Source of the DNA: Mycetocola miduiensis | Lineage (GTDB): Bacteria; Actinomycetota; Actinomycetes; Actinomycetales; Microbacteriaceae | Direction: 5' to 3' | NCBI RefSeq assembly: GCF_900115155.1 | Contig: NZ_FOVM01000003.1 | Location: forward strand, 290,555 to 354,554 | Length of the DNA: 64,000 bases | Shown here: in pieces, positions 16,335-24,995 of the stretch | How the letters are laid out: every line of letters begins with the position of its first letter | Position numbering within the stretch: position 1 is the stretch's first letter | The notes under the pieces: model-generated | What the model saw: the letters and a program-made list of their open reading frames with translations, nothing else | Told to the model about the DNA's origin: nothing | Databases searched by the model: none | Made by a program: the position numbers and the translations under genes

Positions 16335-17219
16335 ATGATGACGACTTCGCGCCCTACTCGGCACAATTCCTCAGGCCTCACGCGTGACATCGAGATCCTC
16401 GAGTTGCTGGGCAGTGCGGAGGCGGTCGCCGAAGGCGGGCTCGGGGTTATGCGCATCGCGCAGCTCACCGGCCGCGATAAAGCCGTCATCTCCCGAAGCT
16501 TGTCGACGCTGACAGAGGCCGATCTCGTCACACGCGATCCCCAGACAAAGCTCTACCGAATCGGGAGCCGAGTCTTCTCACTCGCCGCGCGTACGGCAGA
16601 GACGACTCTGATCTGGCGGGCACGCGCTCACCTGCGCGTCATCGCCCAGGCGACCCGAGAGACCACGCATCTCTGCGTGCTGCGAGGTGGGAATGTGCTC
16701 ACCGTGCTCAGCGAGCTCAGTCCCCATGAGTTCCACACCACCGGGTGGGAGGGTGTGACTACAGCGGCATGGCGTAGCCCCTCCGGGCGAGCACTCCTCA
16801 GCGACTGGGATCCCGCGTCCCTCGCGCGGTGGTACGAAGAGCACGGCCAGGATCGACCCCTCGTTGGGCCTCTGAACCCTGAGATGGCGGCGGCGGGGTT
16901 CGCCCCGCTCGACTCACCGCCGGAAGGCAAGGTCGTCGTCAGCGACTTCGACTCGTTCCTCGCCGAGCTGCAGCGCATCCGAGAACGTGGCTACGCCACC
17001 CTCGACGAGGAACTCGAGCTGGGCGTCGTCGGCGCATCAGCCGCAGTAACCGACTTCACCGGCCGAATCGTTGCCGCGATAAATGTGAGCGCCCCAAAGT
17101 CGCGCATCGGCGAAGACCAGCTTCATGGCCTGGGCACCTATGTCGCCCGCGCGGCACGCGCGCTCTCCACGACGCTCGGCGCACCCCCCTCCCCCGATAT
17201 CCCTACGGGCACGCCCTGA
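16335..17219 (+). CDS. IclR-family transcriptional regulator
   Basis: 294 residues. The N-terminal winged HTH (about residues 15-80) has LGVMRIAQLTGRDKAVISRSLSTLTEADLV, then a C-terminal IclR effector domain (about 95-280) with a typical tail RGYATLDEELELGVVGASAAV. It is divergent from the ten-gene catabolic operon and directly upstream of a Zn dehydrogenase on the same strand, so it is the likely local regulator of both. The start is at the first of two adjacent ATG codons. Confidence 0.88.
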   Translation: MMTTSRPTRHNSSGLTRDIEILELLGSAEAVAEGGLGVMRIAQLTGRDKAVISRSLSTLTEADLVTRDPQTKLYRIGSRVFSLAARTAETTLIWRARAHLRVIAQATRETTHLCVLRGGNVLTVLSELSPHEFHTTGWEGVTTAAWRSPSGRALLSDWDPASLARWYEEHGQDRPLVGPLNPEMAAAGFAPLDSPPEGKVVVSDFDSFLAELQRIRERGYATLDEELELGVVGASAAVTDFTGRIVAAINVSAPKSRIGEDQLHGLGTYVARAARALSTTLGAPPSPDIPTGTP

Positions 17220-17274
17220 ACGCTCGCGCTCTGATAGCACAGCACCACACCGCCCACGACGAAGGGATGCTTCA

Positions 17275-18360
17275 GTGAAGGCCCTCCGAATCCATGGCAA
17301 GCGAGATCTACGCGTTGAGGAACTCCCCGCGCCCGCCCTCGCACCGGGTATGGTGCTGCTGCGTGGCGGGTTCACGGGCGTGTGCGGGACTGACCTGCAT
17401 CTGTATGTAGAGCCGGAGAGCTACCCTGCCGACTTCTCGAGAGCAGCGACGCTCACCGGTGCCCGGTGGCCACAGATCCTCGGACACGAGTTCTCCGGAG
17501 AGGTCACAGAGATCGGCTCTGGCGTCACCAATGTAAAACCCGGCGACCGCGTCGCGGTGTTTCCGTACCACCATTGCGGGCAGTGTCTCGCCTGCTCGGC
17601 CGGTCACCCCACCGACTGCGAACACATGGCGTTCGAAGGCATGCAGGGCCAGTCGGGCGGGATGGCGCAATGCAAACTGGTCGACGCTGAACTATGTTTC
17701 GCCTTGCCCGATGAAGTAGATCTGGCCCTCGGCGCACTCGTCGAGCCGATGGCTGTCGCCTGGCACGGCGTTGGCGTCGCCGACGTGCATCCCGGTGATT
17801 CTGTGCTTGTGCTTGGTGGTGGACCGATCGGGATCGGAGTCTATTTCGCCCTGCGCGCCCAGGGAATCGAGACGATCATCGTGTCAGAACCTCTTGCGGA
17901 GCGCCGAGCAGCCCTCGAACGCCTGGGTATTGATCACATCGTCAATCCGCTCGTCCAGAACCTTCAGGAAGAGGTATTTCGACTGACGGGCGCCCACGGG
18001 GTCACGGCAACTATCGACGCGGCGGGAGCTCCCCACGCATTCGTGGAAGGGATGCAGTGCCTCGCGGTTGGCGGCCGGATGGTGACCATCGCCCTGTACC
18101 GGGAGCCAATCCCGTTGACACGACCACTTTTGGCCGCAGGGAGGTCAATCCGAAGCTCGGCGGTGTACTCCAGGACAGACTTCCGCGAGGTCATCGGCGC
18201 GATGCGCGATGGAAGAATCACACTCGACGGGGACTGGGTTCGCTTTGTCGATTTTGCAGACGTCGCCTCGGCGATAGAGGATCTTCATTCCGGGGCCACA
18301 ATGAAGGTGCTCGTGCGCACTCCCGCCTTGGACGGGGTCCCGCTTCGGGCAGAGAAATAA
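17275..18360 (+). CDS. Zinc-dependent alcohol/polyol dehydrogenase (butanediol/sorbitol dehydrogenase type)
   Basis: 361 residues from GTG 17275, with GAAGG upstream; longer starts would overlap the IclR gene. Motifs: GVCGTDLHLY, GHEFSGEV, structural zinc set HHCGQCLACSAGHPTDCE, VEPMAVAWHGV (zinc ligand and helix typical of 2,3-butanediol dehydrogenases) and the Rossmann motif LGGGPIG. It lies 55 bases after the IclR gene, on the same strand, so it is probably co-controlled with the divergent operon. It would oxidise a secondary alcohol or polyol. Confidence 0.88.
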   Translation: MKALRIHGKRDLRVEELPAPALAPGMVLLRGGFTGVCGTDLHLYVEPESYPADFSRAATLTGARWPQILGHEFSGEVTEIGSGVTNVKPGDRVAVFPYHHCGQCLACSAGHPTDCEHMAFEGMQGQSGGMAQCKLVDAELCFALPDEVDLALGALVEPMAVAWHGVGVADVHPGDSVLVLGGGPIGIGVYFALRAQGIETIIVSEPLAERRAALERLGIDHIVNPLVQNLQEEVFRLTGAHGVTATIDAAGAPHAFVEGMQCLAVGGRMVTIALYREPIPLTRPLLAAGRSIRSSAVYSRTDFREVIGAMRDGRITLDGDWVRFVDFADVASAIEDLHSGATMKVLVRTPALDGVPLRAEK

Positions 18361-18677
18361 CCCCTACACAAACAGGGTCCTCTCGGCGCGTGTGTGGTCG
18401 GGATTACAGGATTTGAACCTGTGCGCCACTGGACCGCCCAGATAGGGCGAGCCGATGCCCTGCTATTCGGCCGGGTAACCTACGGGATGATGGAGTCAGC
18501 GTGTCGGAAGCCGGCCATGGGCACATGGCCTGCCTGGATGGATGAGGGGCAAAACCCGTTCGTGTAGACGATCGACCGGGCGAAGAAGTACGTCGTGTCC
18601 ACCGAAGGCCGCCTCCACATGGGTTGCGTCGGTCTCCGACACGAGGCCTGGGACGGGGATGTCGGCACGGCGAGCGT
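18361..18677. other. Gap holding a diverged tRNA-Pro-like 3' fragment
   Basis: 18,396-18,422 (GGTCGGGATTACAGGATTTG...) resembles the 3' end of tRNA-Pro with a complete T-arm (ACAGG/CCTGT). No matching 5' acceptor (AATCCCG on the plus strand) lies to the right, so it is not an intact tRNA. No element-end block or TGATGAC pair follows. The rest of the gap has only short frames without motifs. Confidence 0.45.
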
Positions 18678-19022
18678 TCACCGAGGCTCCCGGCCAAGGG
18701 TCTGTCCGAACTCGTGGACAGCGGCTTTCCGTCGTTTCTTGGCAACGAGCGCACGGAACCGTGCCGGACCGACCTGCGGTCGCAGGTTCTCAACTGCCGC
18801 ATGCGCTTCCTGCGGTGTCGTGCCGAGGGTCGGTCGCGTGAGAAGGTCGTAGGCGGTCTGCTCCGGCGTCGTCACGAGAATCTGACCGAGATCGGCCGCC
18901 TCGAGCTGAGCGTCCAACTTGCCGACGTCCCGCTTCACGAACCGCGCCTCCCCCATCGGGAGTTCCACGTGCCGTGCTGATGCGGACTCCTGCAGGCCAG
19001 TTTGCTGGATGAGGACATTCAC
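18678..19022 (-). pseudogene. C-terminal remnant of an AbiEi-type antitoxin
   Basis: 114 residues resembling the C-terminal part of type IV toxin-antitoxin AbiEi proteins: a FVKRDVGKLD strand, LGQILVTTPEQTAYDLLTRPTLG and a final helix with ALVAKKRRKAAVHEF. Full AbiEi proteins are about 200 residues or more and begin with a winged HTH, which is absent. No AbiEii nucleotidyltransferase toxin is recognisable beside it. It is probably a leftover defence/stability module beside the tRNA-like fragment. Confidence 0.45.
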
Positions 19023-19040
19023 CCAGCTTGGGCTATCGAC

Positions 19041-19064
19041 AACCTATCTGATAACTGATAGGTT
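19041..19064. promoter_or_regulatory. GntR operator palindrome
   Basis: Perfect inverted repeat AACCTATC-N8-GATAGGTT ending eight bases before the GntR-family start. The position suggests autoregulation and control of the downstream cluster by the GntR/FCD protein. Confidence 0.6.
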
Positions 19065-19071
19065 CCTTTCC

Positions 19072-19812
19072 ATGGTCACAAAGGAGTCCCTCTACATCGT
19101 GGTTCAGCAGCAGCTGCTGGCCCTGATTCAGGACCGTCATTTGAAACCGCACGACGCCCTTCCCTCCGAAGGTGAGCTAGCCGAAAGCCTCAACGTAAGC
19201 CGTTCCTCGTTGCGCGAAGCCACGCGAAGTCTGCAGTCCATGGGTGTGCTCTATGCCCAGGCCGGCAAGGGGTTGTTCCTCCAGGACTTCTCGCTCACGC
19301 CCATTCTCGACCGGCTCCCCTATCGGCTCATCACGTCCGGCACCCAGCTGGCCGAGGTGCTGCAGGTTCGGGCGGCGCTGGAACGCGGGCTCATCGCCGA
19401 GGTCGCGTCAACGGTCACGGCCGATGACCTCCTTGAGCTCGATGAGATCGTGGCCGGCATGTACGAGTTCGAGCGGGCAGGGCGCACGTTTCCCGAGCTC
19501 GACCGGCGGTTCCACCTGAAGCTGTACGAGCGGCTCGGCAACTCGCTCATCACCGATCTCCTCGAAATCTTCTGGTCGCTCCGCGACCGCATGCAGGCCG
19601 TGCTCCCGCCGCTCCAGGTCGCCAATCTGGCCGCCCTGCACGAGAACATCGTGATCGCGCTGCGTGATCCTTACACGCTCGACCCCGTCGCCGCGCTCGA
19701 CCAGCACTTCCTCGACATCAAGGACCGCGTCGAGCACATGTCCACCAACCTGAAGTCGATCCAGACCAAGGACTCCGACATCTCCACCGAAATGAAAGAC
19801 ACGCATGCCTGA
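19072..19812 (+). CDS. GntR-family (FadR/FCD) transcriptional regulator
   Basis: 246 residues from ATG 19072, just after the palindrome; longer starts would include the operator. N-terminal winged HTH (LPSEGELAESLNVSRSSLREATRSLQSMG) and an all-helical FCD effector domain with VRAALERGLIAEVAS and FHLKLYERLGN. The FCD fold commonly senses sugar acids and related ligands. Its stop overlaps the next gene by eight bases, tying it to the lyase/transporter cluster it probably represses. Confidence 0.88.
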   Translation: MVTKESLYIVVQQQLLALIQDRHLKPHDALPSEGELAESLNVSRSSLREATRSLQSMGVLYAQAGKGLFLQDFSLTPILDRLPYRLITSGTQLAEVLQVRAALERGLIAEVASTVTADDLLELDEIVAGMYEFERAGRTFPELDRRFHLKLYERLGNSLITDLLEIFWSLRDRMQAVLPPLQVANLAALHENIVIALRDPYTLDPVAALDQHFLDIKDRVEHMSTNLKSIQTKDSDISTEMKDTHA

Positions 19813-20713
19813 GACTTCCTTCTCCGACGCGTTCGGGATCGTTCCCGCACTGCTCACCCCGTACTTTTCCGACGGCACCGTCAACCACGCGGTCCTCGCC
19901 GAGATGACAGAATCGCTCGTGGCCCAGGGCGTGCACGGCTTCTACGTCGGCGGCAGCACCGGCGACGGTGTCCTCCAGACCGCCGAGGAGCGCCTCGCGT
20001 GTGTTGCGACTGTCGCCTCGGCGGCCGCGAACGCCGTGCCGATCATCGCCCACATCGGCACCAACAGCACCGCTGAAACGATTCGGCTCGCGAACGGCGC
20101 CATCGAGCGCGGCGCCTCAGCCGTGTCGGCCATCACGCCTTCGGTCCCGCTGCGGCTTGCCGAGATCTCAGCGCACTTCCGCTCCGTAGCATCCTCGGTC
20201 GACGCCCCCTTCATCGCCTACAACTTTCCCGGCCGCACGGGCGTGACGCTCAGCCTCGACTTCTTCGCTGAGCTCAGCGACGAACCCAACATCGTCGGCG
20301 TGAAATACACGTCACTCGATGTCTTCCAGCTGGGCCTGCTCGCCCGGTTCGACAACGAACGCTTCGCCGTCTGGAACGGCAACGACGAGGTCATCTACGG
20401 CGGCCTCATCGCCGGCGCCAAGGGCGCAATCGGCAGCACCTTCAACGTTGCCCCAGCGCTCTACCTGCGCCAGCTCGACGCGTTCCGGCAGGCCGACCAG
20501 ACACTCGCCGCCGACGTGCAGCGCGAGATCACCGACTTCGTCAGCGACGTCGTGAAAATCGACGTGCTCGCGTTCCTACGGGAGATCATGCAGCTCCAGG
20601 GGTTCGAGATGGGCGAGCCACGCCAGCCGCTGCGCCGCCTCACCGCCGACGAGCAGGCCTGGACCCGATCCGTCTTCGACCGCTCCTCCGTGCTCCAGCC
20701 CCAACTCGCCTGA
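19805..20713 (+). CDS. DHDPS/N-acetylneuraminate-lyase family aldolase (first copy)
   Basis: 302 residues, class I aldolase TIM barrel. GGSTGDG in place of the usual GTTGE carboxylate-binding loop, YNFPGRTG with the catalytic Tyr, and the Schiff-base Lys in VGVKYTS. The STGDG variant with YNFPGRTG is like N-acetylneuraminate lyases and 2-keto-3-deoxy acid aldolases rather than DapA proper. It overlaps the GntR gene and precedes the ABC importer. Cleavage of a 2-keto-3-deoxy acid (sialic acid or sugar-acid derived) is inferred. Confidence 0.85.
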   Translation: MPETSFSDAFGIVPALLTPYFSDGTVNHAVLAEMTESLVAQGVHGFYVGGSTGDGVLQTAEERLACVATVASAAANAVPIIAHIGTNSTAETIRLANGAIERGASAVSAITPSVPLRLAEISAHFRSVASSVDAPFIAYNFPGRTGVTLSLDFFAELSDEPNIVGVKYTSLDVFQLGLLARFDNERFAVWNGNDEVIYGGLIAGAKGAIGSTFNVAPALYLRQLDAFRQADQTLAADVQREITDFVSDVVKIDVLAFLREIMQLQGFEMGEPRQPLRRLTADEQAWTRSVFDRSSVLQPQLA

Positions 20714-20865
20714 TTCCGTGGGCGCGCCGTAGCCGGTGCGCCCACGTCCCGCTTCACCGCAGCGCCCCCACCGTCGTTTGGCGCGCCATCGACATCCCAG
20801 CTTCGACCTGAAGCCACACCGCAGCACCCAACCAGTCCACATTCAGTTCACATTTAGGAGTAAAG

Positions 20866-22128
20866 ATGCTCTTCATGACTTCTGGCCCGTACGCTCGCCG
20901 CAGGGCGATCGTGCTCAGTATCGGCCTGATCGCCGCCACCGCCCTCACGGCCTGTGCCCCCGGTGCGCAAAACGCCGGCAAGTCGGCCGAGCAGAACGGC
21001 GACGGCGCTCTCACGGTCTGGCACTATTACGGCGGAGGCGCAACCGCGCCGTTCGAATCCCTCCTGGCGAAGTACACAGATGAGACCGGTGTGGAGGTTA
21101 CTCCCCGGCTGATCCCGTTCGGCGACTTCAACCGCACGCTCCTCCAGTCAGCGACCGCCGGAGACCTGCCCGACGTCGCCCTCGTCAACGCCTTCGACAC
21201 CGCACTGTTCGCCGACGCGGGCATGATCATCGACCTCTCCGAGCAGGTCGAGAAGTGGGGCGAGAAGGACCAGTACTTTGACGGAAGCTGGGCGACGACA
21301 CAGTTCGACGGCGCAACCTACGGCATCCCCCACGTCGCCGACACCTACTCTCTCTGGTACAACGAGACCCGCCTCGAAGAAGCCAACACCGAAGTACCGA
21401 CCACCTGGGATGAGACCGAGGCCACCGCCAAGGCCCTCTCCGATGGGCAGAACTTCGGCCTCGTCTACGCAGGAATCGAAGGCGCTGAGGGCTCAACCGC
21501 CTTCATCCTCCGGTTCCTCGCCGCGGGAGGCGACATCACGAAGATCGACGGGCCGGAAGGGCTCGCGGCGATGGAATCCTTCGCCCGGATGAACGACGAG
21601 AAGTCCACCTCTCCCGGGGTACTGACCTGGAATGAAGACGACACGACGCTGCAGTTCCAGAACGAGACCGCCGCGATGATGATCAACTCCGCCTCGTACA
21701 TGACCGCGGTGAGCGAGGAGAGCGACGCGACCTGGAACATCGCCCCGATGCCGGAGGATGCCGTCCAGACCTCCTTCCTGTCGGCGGAGAACCTCACGAT
21801 CACCAAGGACTCCGCGAACGTCGACGCGGCGTGGGACCTCGTCGAGTGGATGCAGCAGCCCGACGTGATGAACGAGTACCTCCCGGAGCGCAACAAACTC
21901 CCGGTACGCGAAGACACCGCAAGCGACGAGCAGTGGAGCGACGCCAAGGTGCAGACCTTCATCAACCAGCTGGATGTCGCGTGGGCTCCAGACGAGAAAG
22001 TCGCGCCCAAGTCGGCCGAAATCTTCACCGCCATTCAGAACGCGCTGCAGGCCGTCCTCAGCGGCCAGAGCGACCCTCAGACCGCACTCACCGACGCGCA
22101 GCTCGTCATCGACAAGGCTCTGGGATGA
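20866..22128 (+). CDS. Sugar ABC transporter substrate-binding lipoprotein
   Basis: 420 residues with TTAGGAG just upstream. Signal peptide with LTAC lipobox near residue 30. The type 1 extracellular solute-binding fold (maltose-binding like) includes LTVWHYYGGG, LPDVALVNAF, TYGIPHVADTYSLWYN and a C-terminal helical tail. It is the first gene of a three-gene importer whose stop overlaps the next permease by ATGA. The ligand is probably an oligosaccharide or acidic sugar. Confidence 0.9.
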   Translation: MLFMTSGPYARRRAIVLSIGLIAATALTACAPGAQNAGKSAEQNGDGALTVWHYYGGGATAPFESLLAKYTDETGVEVTPRLIPFGDFNRTLLQSATAGDLPDVALVNAFDTALFADAGMIIDLSEQVEKWGEKDQYFDGSWATTQFDGATYGIPHVADTYSLWYNETRLEEANTEVPTTWDETEATAKALSDGQNFGLVYAGIEGAEGSTAFILRFLAAGGDITKIDGPEGLAAMESFARMNDEKSTSPGVLTWNEDDTTLQFQNETAAMMINSASYMTAVSEESDATWNIAPMPEDAVQTSFLSAENLTITKDSANVDAAWDLVEWMQQPDVMNEYLPERNKLPVREDTASDEQWSDAKVQTFINQLDVAWAPDEKVAPKSAEIFTAIQNALQAVLSGQSDPQTALTDAQLVIDKALG

Positions 22129-23078
22129 CAACCGCCCCACCACTGGCCACGGAGTTGCGCGCATCGGACACGGTGCGCGCAACTCCGGGCAGGAAGCGCC
22201 GGAAGAAGAGTCCGCGCCGACTGCTGAATTACCTGTACGTTGCGCCGGCCGTCCTCTTCGTGGCGGCGACGACATTGTACCCGCTGTATTACAACGTGTC
22301 GCTCAGCCTCTACGACGCCTCCCTCAAGAACTTCCTCCAGGGCACGCTCGAGTTCGTCGGGCTGGCGAACTATCAGGAGCAACTGGCGAACCCCGCGGTG
22401 TGGAACGGGCTCGGTGTCTCGCTCATCTACACGATCTCGACGATCGTGCTCATGTTCGTTCTCGGGCTCAGCCTCGCGGTTTTCTTCAACCGGTCGTTCC
22501 CGGGAAAACATCTGCTCCGCGCGGTTCTGTTCCTGCCCTACATACTGCCCACCGTGGTGTCAGCGAACATCTGGCGCTGGATACTTGACGGTTCGTATGG
22601 GCTCGTGAATTACGTGCTCATGTCGGTGGGCATCCTGTCGGAACCTGTCTTCTGGCTGGGGCGTACCGAAACGGCGCTGCTCAGTGTCATCCTCGCAACA
22701 GCGTGGACGATGGCGCCGTTTGCCATGCTCCTTCTACTCGCCGGGCTGCAGGACATCCCGAAGGGACTCTATGAAGCCGCGACTCTCGACGGTTCGTCGA
22801 AGTGGCAGGAGTTTCGCCACATCACGTTGCCGCTCCTCCGGCCGGTGGCGCTCGTCGTCGGGCTGCTCGGCTTCATTTACACCTTCCGCACCTTCGACAC
22901 TATCTTCATCATGACCCGCGGTGGCCCCGGGGATGCGACAACCGTGCTCCCCGTGCTCGCCTACAACGAAGGTTTCGTCAACTTCGAACTCGGGCAGGGG
23001 GCGGCGATCAACACGCTGCTGCTGGTCATCCCGACCGTGCTCGCCTTGATCTATTTCCGCGCCACAAAGAAGGAGTAG
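22125..23078 (+). CDS. Sugar ABC transporter permease (MalF-like)
   Basis: 317 residues from the ATG overlapping the binding-protein stop (ATGA). Six membrane helices, with the EAA loop IPKGLYEAATLDGSSKWQEFRHITLPLL near residue 210. The N-terminus is basic and cytoplasmic. It forms the channel with the next permease. No ATPase is encoded nearby, as is common for actinobacterial CUT1 systems sharing an MsiK-type ATPase. Confidence 0.9.
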   Translation: MTTAPPLATELRASDTVRATPGRKRRKKSPRRLLNYLYVAPAVLFVAATTLYPLYYNVSLSLYDASLKNFLQGTLEFVGLANYQEQLANPAVWNGLGVSLIYTISTIVLMFVLGLSLAVFFNRSFPGKHLLRAVLFLPYILPTVVSANIWRWILDGSYGLVNYVLMSVGILSEPVFWLGRTETALLSVILATAWTMAPFAMLLLLAGLQDIPKGLYEAATLDGSSKWQEFRHITLPLLRPVALVVGLLGFIYTFRTFDTIFIMTRGGPGDATTVLPVLAYNEGFVNFELGQGAAINTLLLVIPTVLALIYFRATKKE

Positions 23079-23080
23079 TG

Positions 23081-23905
23081 ATGGTGAAGAAACAACGCAT
23101 CACAACGGCGGTCGCCACCCTGCTGACCATCGCCTACCTCCTCCCCGTGTACTGGATGGTCGCGACCTCACTCAAATCGAAGTCCGACATCTTCAATTCC
23201 CCGCCCGACCTGGTGCCGTCGCCCCTCTCGTTCGACGCCTACGCAGAGACCGTTTTCGGTGACGGCGCCGTCTGGCAGGGCATCCTGAGCAGCACGATCA
23301 TCTCGGTGCCCACGCTCATCCTCACGATGCTCCTTGCCATTCCCGCCGCCTACGGTCTCGCCCGGTTCAGCCTGAAGCTCACCGGAGCGATCATGCTGCT
23401 CATGCTGGGCGCCCAGATGCTCCCGTCGATCAGCCTCGCCCTGCCGCTCTTCGCAATCTTCAGCGAATACAACCTGGTCGACACCTACGCGTCGCTGATC
23501 ATCGCCAACATCGCGCTGGCGCTGCCGTTCGCCATCGTGATCCTGCGTCCGTACATGCTGAACGTGCCGCAGGAACTGCTCGATGCTGCACGCATCGACG
23601 GATGCACGACGTTCGGCTCATTCGTCCGGATCGCCCTCCCGCTCATGCGCCCCGGATTGATCATGGCGGCCACGCTCACCTTCGTGAGCGCGTGGGGTGA
23701 GTTCGTCTTCGGTCTCACTCTGGCCACGAGCGACGACATGCAGCCGATCACCGTCGTCCTGAACCGCTTCGTCGCCCAATTCGGTACGCAGTGGGGAAAC
23801 CTTATGGCGGTGTCCACGATCGTGGCGATCCCGATCATCCTGATCTTCATCTTCCTCCAGAAGTACGTCGTCGCAGGCCTGTCCGAAGGCGGCGTGAAGG
23901 ACTGA
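23081..23905 (+). CDS. Sugar ABC transporter permease (MalG-like)
   Basis: 274 residues starting two bases after the upstream stop; AAGGAG overlaps that stop. Six membrane helices and the EAA motif VPQELLDAARIDGCTTFGSFVRIALPLM. Partner of the MalF-like permease in the same importer. Confidence 0.9.
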   Translation: MVKKQRITTAVATLLTIAYLLPVYWMVATSLKSKSDIFNSPPDLVPSPLSFDAYAETVFGDGAVWQGILSSTIISVPTLILTMLLAIPAAYGLARFSLKLTGAIMLLMLGAQMLPSISLALPLFAIFSEYNLVDTYASLIIANIALALPFAIVILRPYMLNVPQELLDAARIDGCTTFGSFVRIALPLMRPGLIMAATLTFVSAWGEFVFGLTLATSDDMQPITVVLNRFVAQFGTQWGNLMAVSTIVAIPIILIFIFLQKYVVAGLSEGGVKD

Positions 23906-23988
23906 GCGGACAACGAACACGGCGTTGGGGTACGACGTGAACGTAAGGCCACCTGCACCGACTGAACACCTAACGAAGGAGCCACCAT

Positions 23989-24927
23989 ATGCGTCCGCTT
24001 ACCTCAGCTGAGATCGAGGGAACGTGGGCTACGGTACTCACTCCGTTCGATCAGGACGATGCGCTCAACGAGGCAGCCCTGGACCGCCAGCTTGATCTGA
24101 TCATTGACGCTTCACCTTCCGGAATGTACACCCATGGCACCGCGGGCGAGTTCTTCAACCAGACCGACTCCGAGTGGCTCACCGTGGTATCTCGCGTCGC
24201 CACGCGGAGTGAGGCCGCGTCGCTTCCATTCCAGGTCGGTGCCAGCCATCCGAGCCCCGTCGTTGCGCTGGAGCGTATTCGCCTCGCCGGTCATCTGAAT
24301 CCGTCCGCCATCCAGGTAATCCTGCCCGACTGGTTGCCTCTGAGCCGAGACGAAACGCGATCCGTCCTTGAACGCTACTCAGCCGCCGCTGGTGACGTTG
24401 GACTTGTGCTCTACAACCCACCACACGCCAAGAACGTACTGCTGCCTGACGAACTCGACGCACTCACAGATGAGTTCAGTTCGATCGTCGGCCTCAAGGT
24501 AGCCGATGGAGACGCCGACTGGTACGAGTCGATGGCAACCATCATGCAGCGGGTCTCTGTGTTCGTTCCAGGGCACCACCTCGCCACCGGGCTCGCTAAA
24601 GGCGCGAAGGGTGCGTACTCGAATGTCGCTTGCCTGCACCCGGCGGGCGCTGTGGAGTGGGCACGCCGAAGCATGAGCGAGGCGGCTTGGGGGCTCGACG
24701 TCGAGAAGCAGATCGCAGCGTTTCTTGACACGGCGATTGCTCCGCTGGTGGCGAAGAGGTACTCGAACGTCACGCTTGACAAAGCCCTTGCCGCTGCAGG
24801 CGGTCACCTAGGTGATGTCGGCCATGTCCGATGGCCACACGTCACAGCCAGCGATGCAGAAGTCGCACACATCCGCGATTCCGCGACAACGATGCTCCCC
24901 GCCTTTCTTCGTCCTGCTGCCGGTTAG
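23989..24927 (+). CDS. DHDPS/NAL-family aldolase (second copy)
   Basis: 312 residues with AAGGAG upstream. Class I aldolase barrel with HGTAGEFFNQ (carboxylate loop), LYNPPHA (Tyr) and VGLKVADGD (Lys). It differs clearly from the copy at 19,805, so the two probably act on different keto acids or at different steps. It lies between the importer and the enolase-superfamily gene. Confidence 0.85.
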   Translation: MRPLTSAEIEGTWATVLTPFDQDDALNEAALDRQLDLIIDASPSGMYTHGTAGEFFNQTDSEWLTVVSRVATRSEAASLPFQVGASHPSPVVALERIRLAGHLNPSAIQVILPDWLPLSRDETRSVLERYSAAAGDVGLVLYNPPHAKNVLLPDELDALTDEFSSIVGLKVADGDADWYESMATIMQRVSVFVPGHHLATGLAKGAKGAYSNVACLHPAGAVEWARRSMSEAAWGLDVEKQIAAFLDTAIAPLVAKRYSNVTLDKALAAAGGHLGDVGHVRWPHVTASDAEVAHIRDSATTMLPAFLRPAAG

Positions 24928-24995
24928 ATGCTGGCTGAACGTGGTGTGGAAGACTGAGCGCACGCGGAGGCGAGAAGTTCATGTGAAGGAACGTG

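Noticed and set aside
18396..18485. Complete tRNA gene
   Set aside because: No 5' acceptor strand matching AATCCCG and no proper anticodon arm; only the T-arm end is present.
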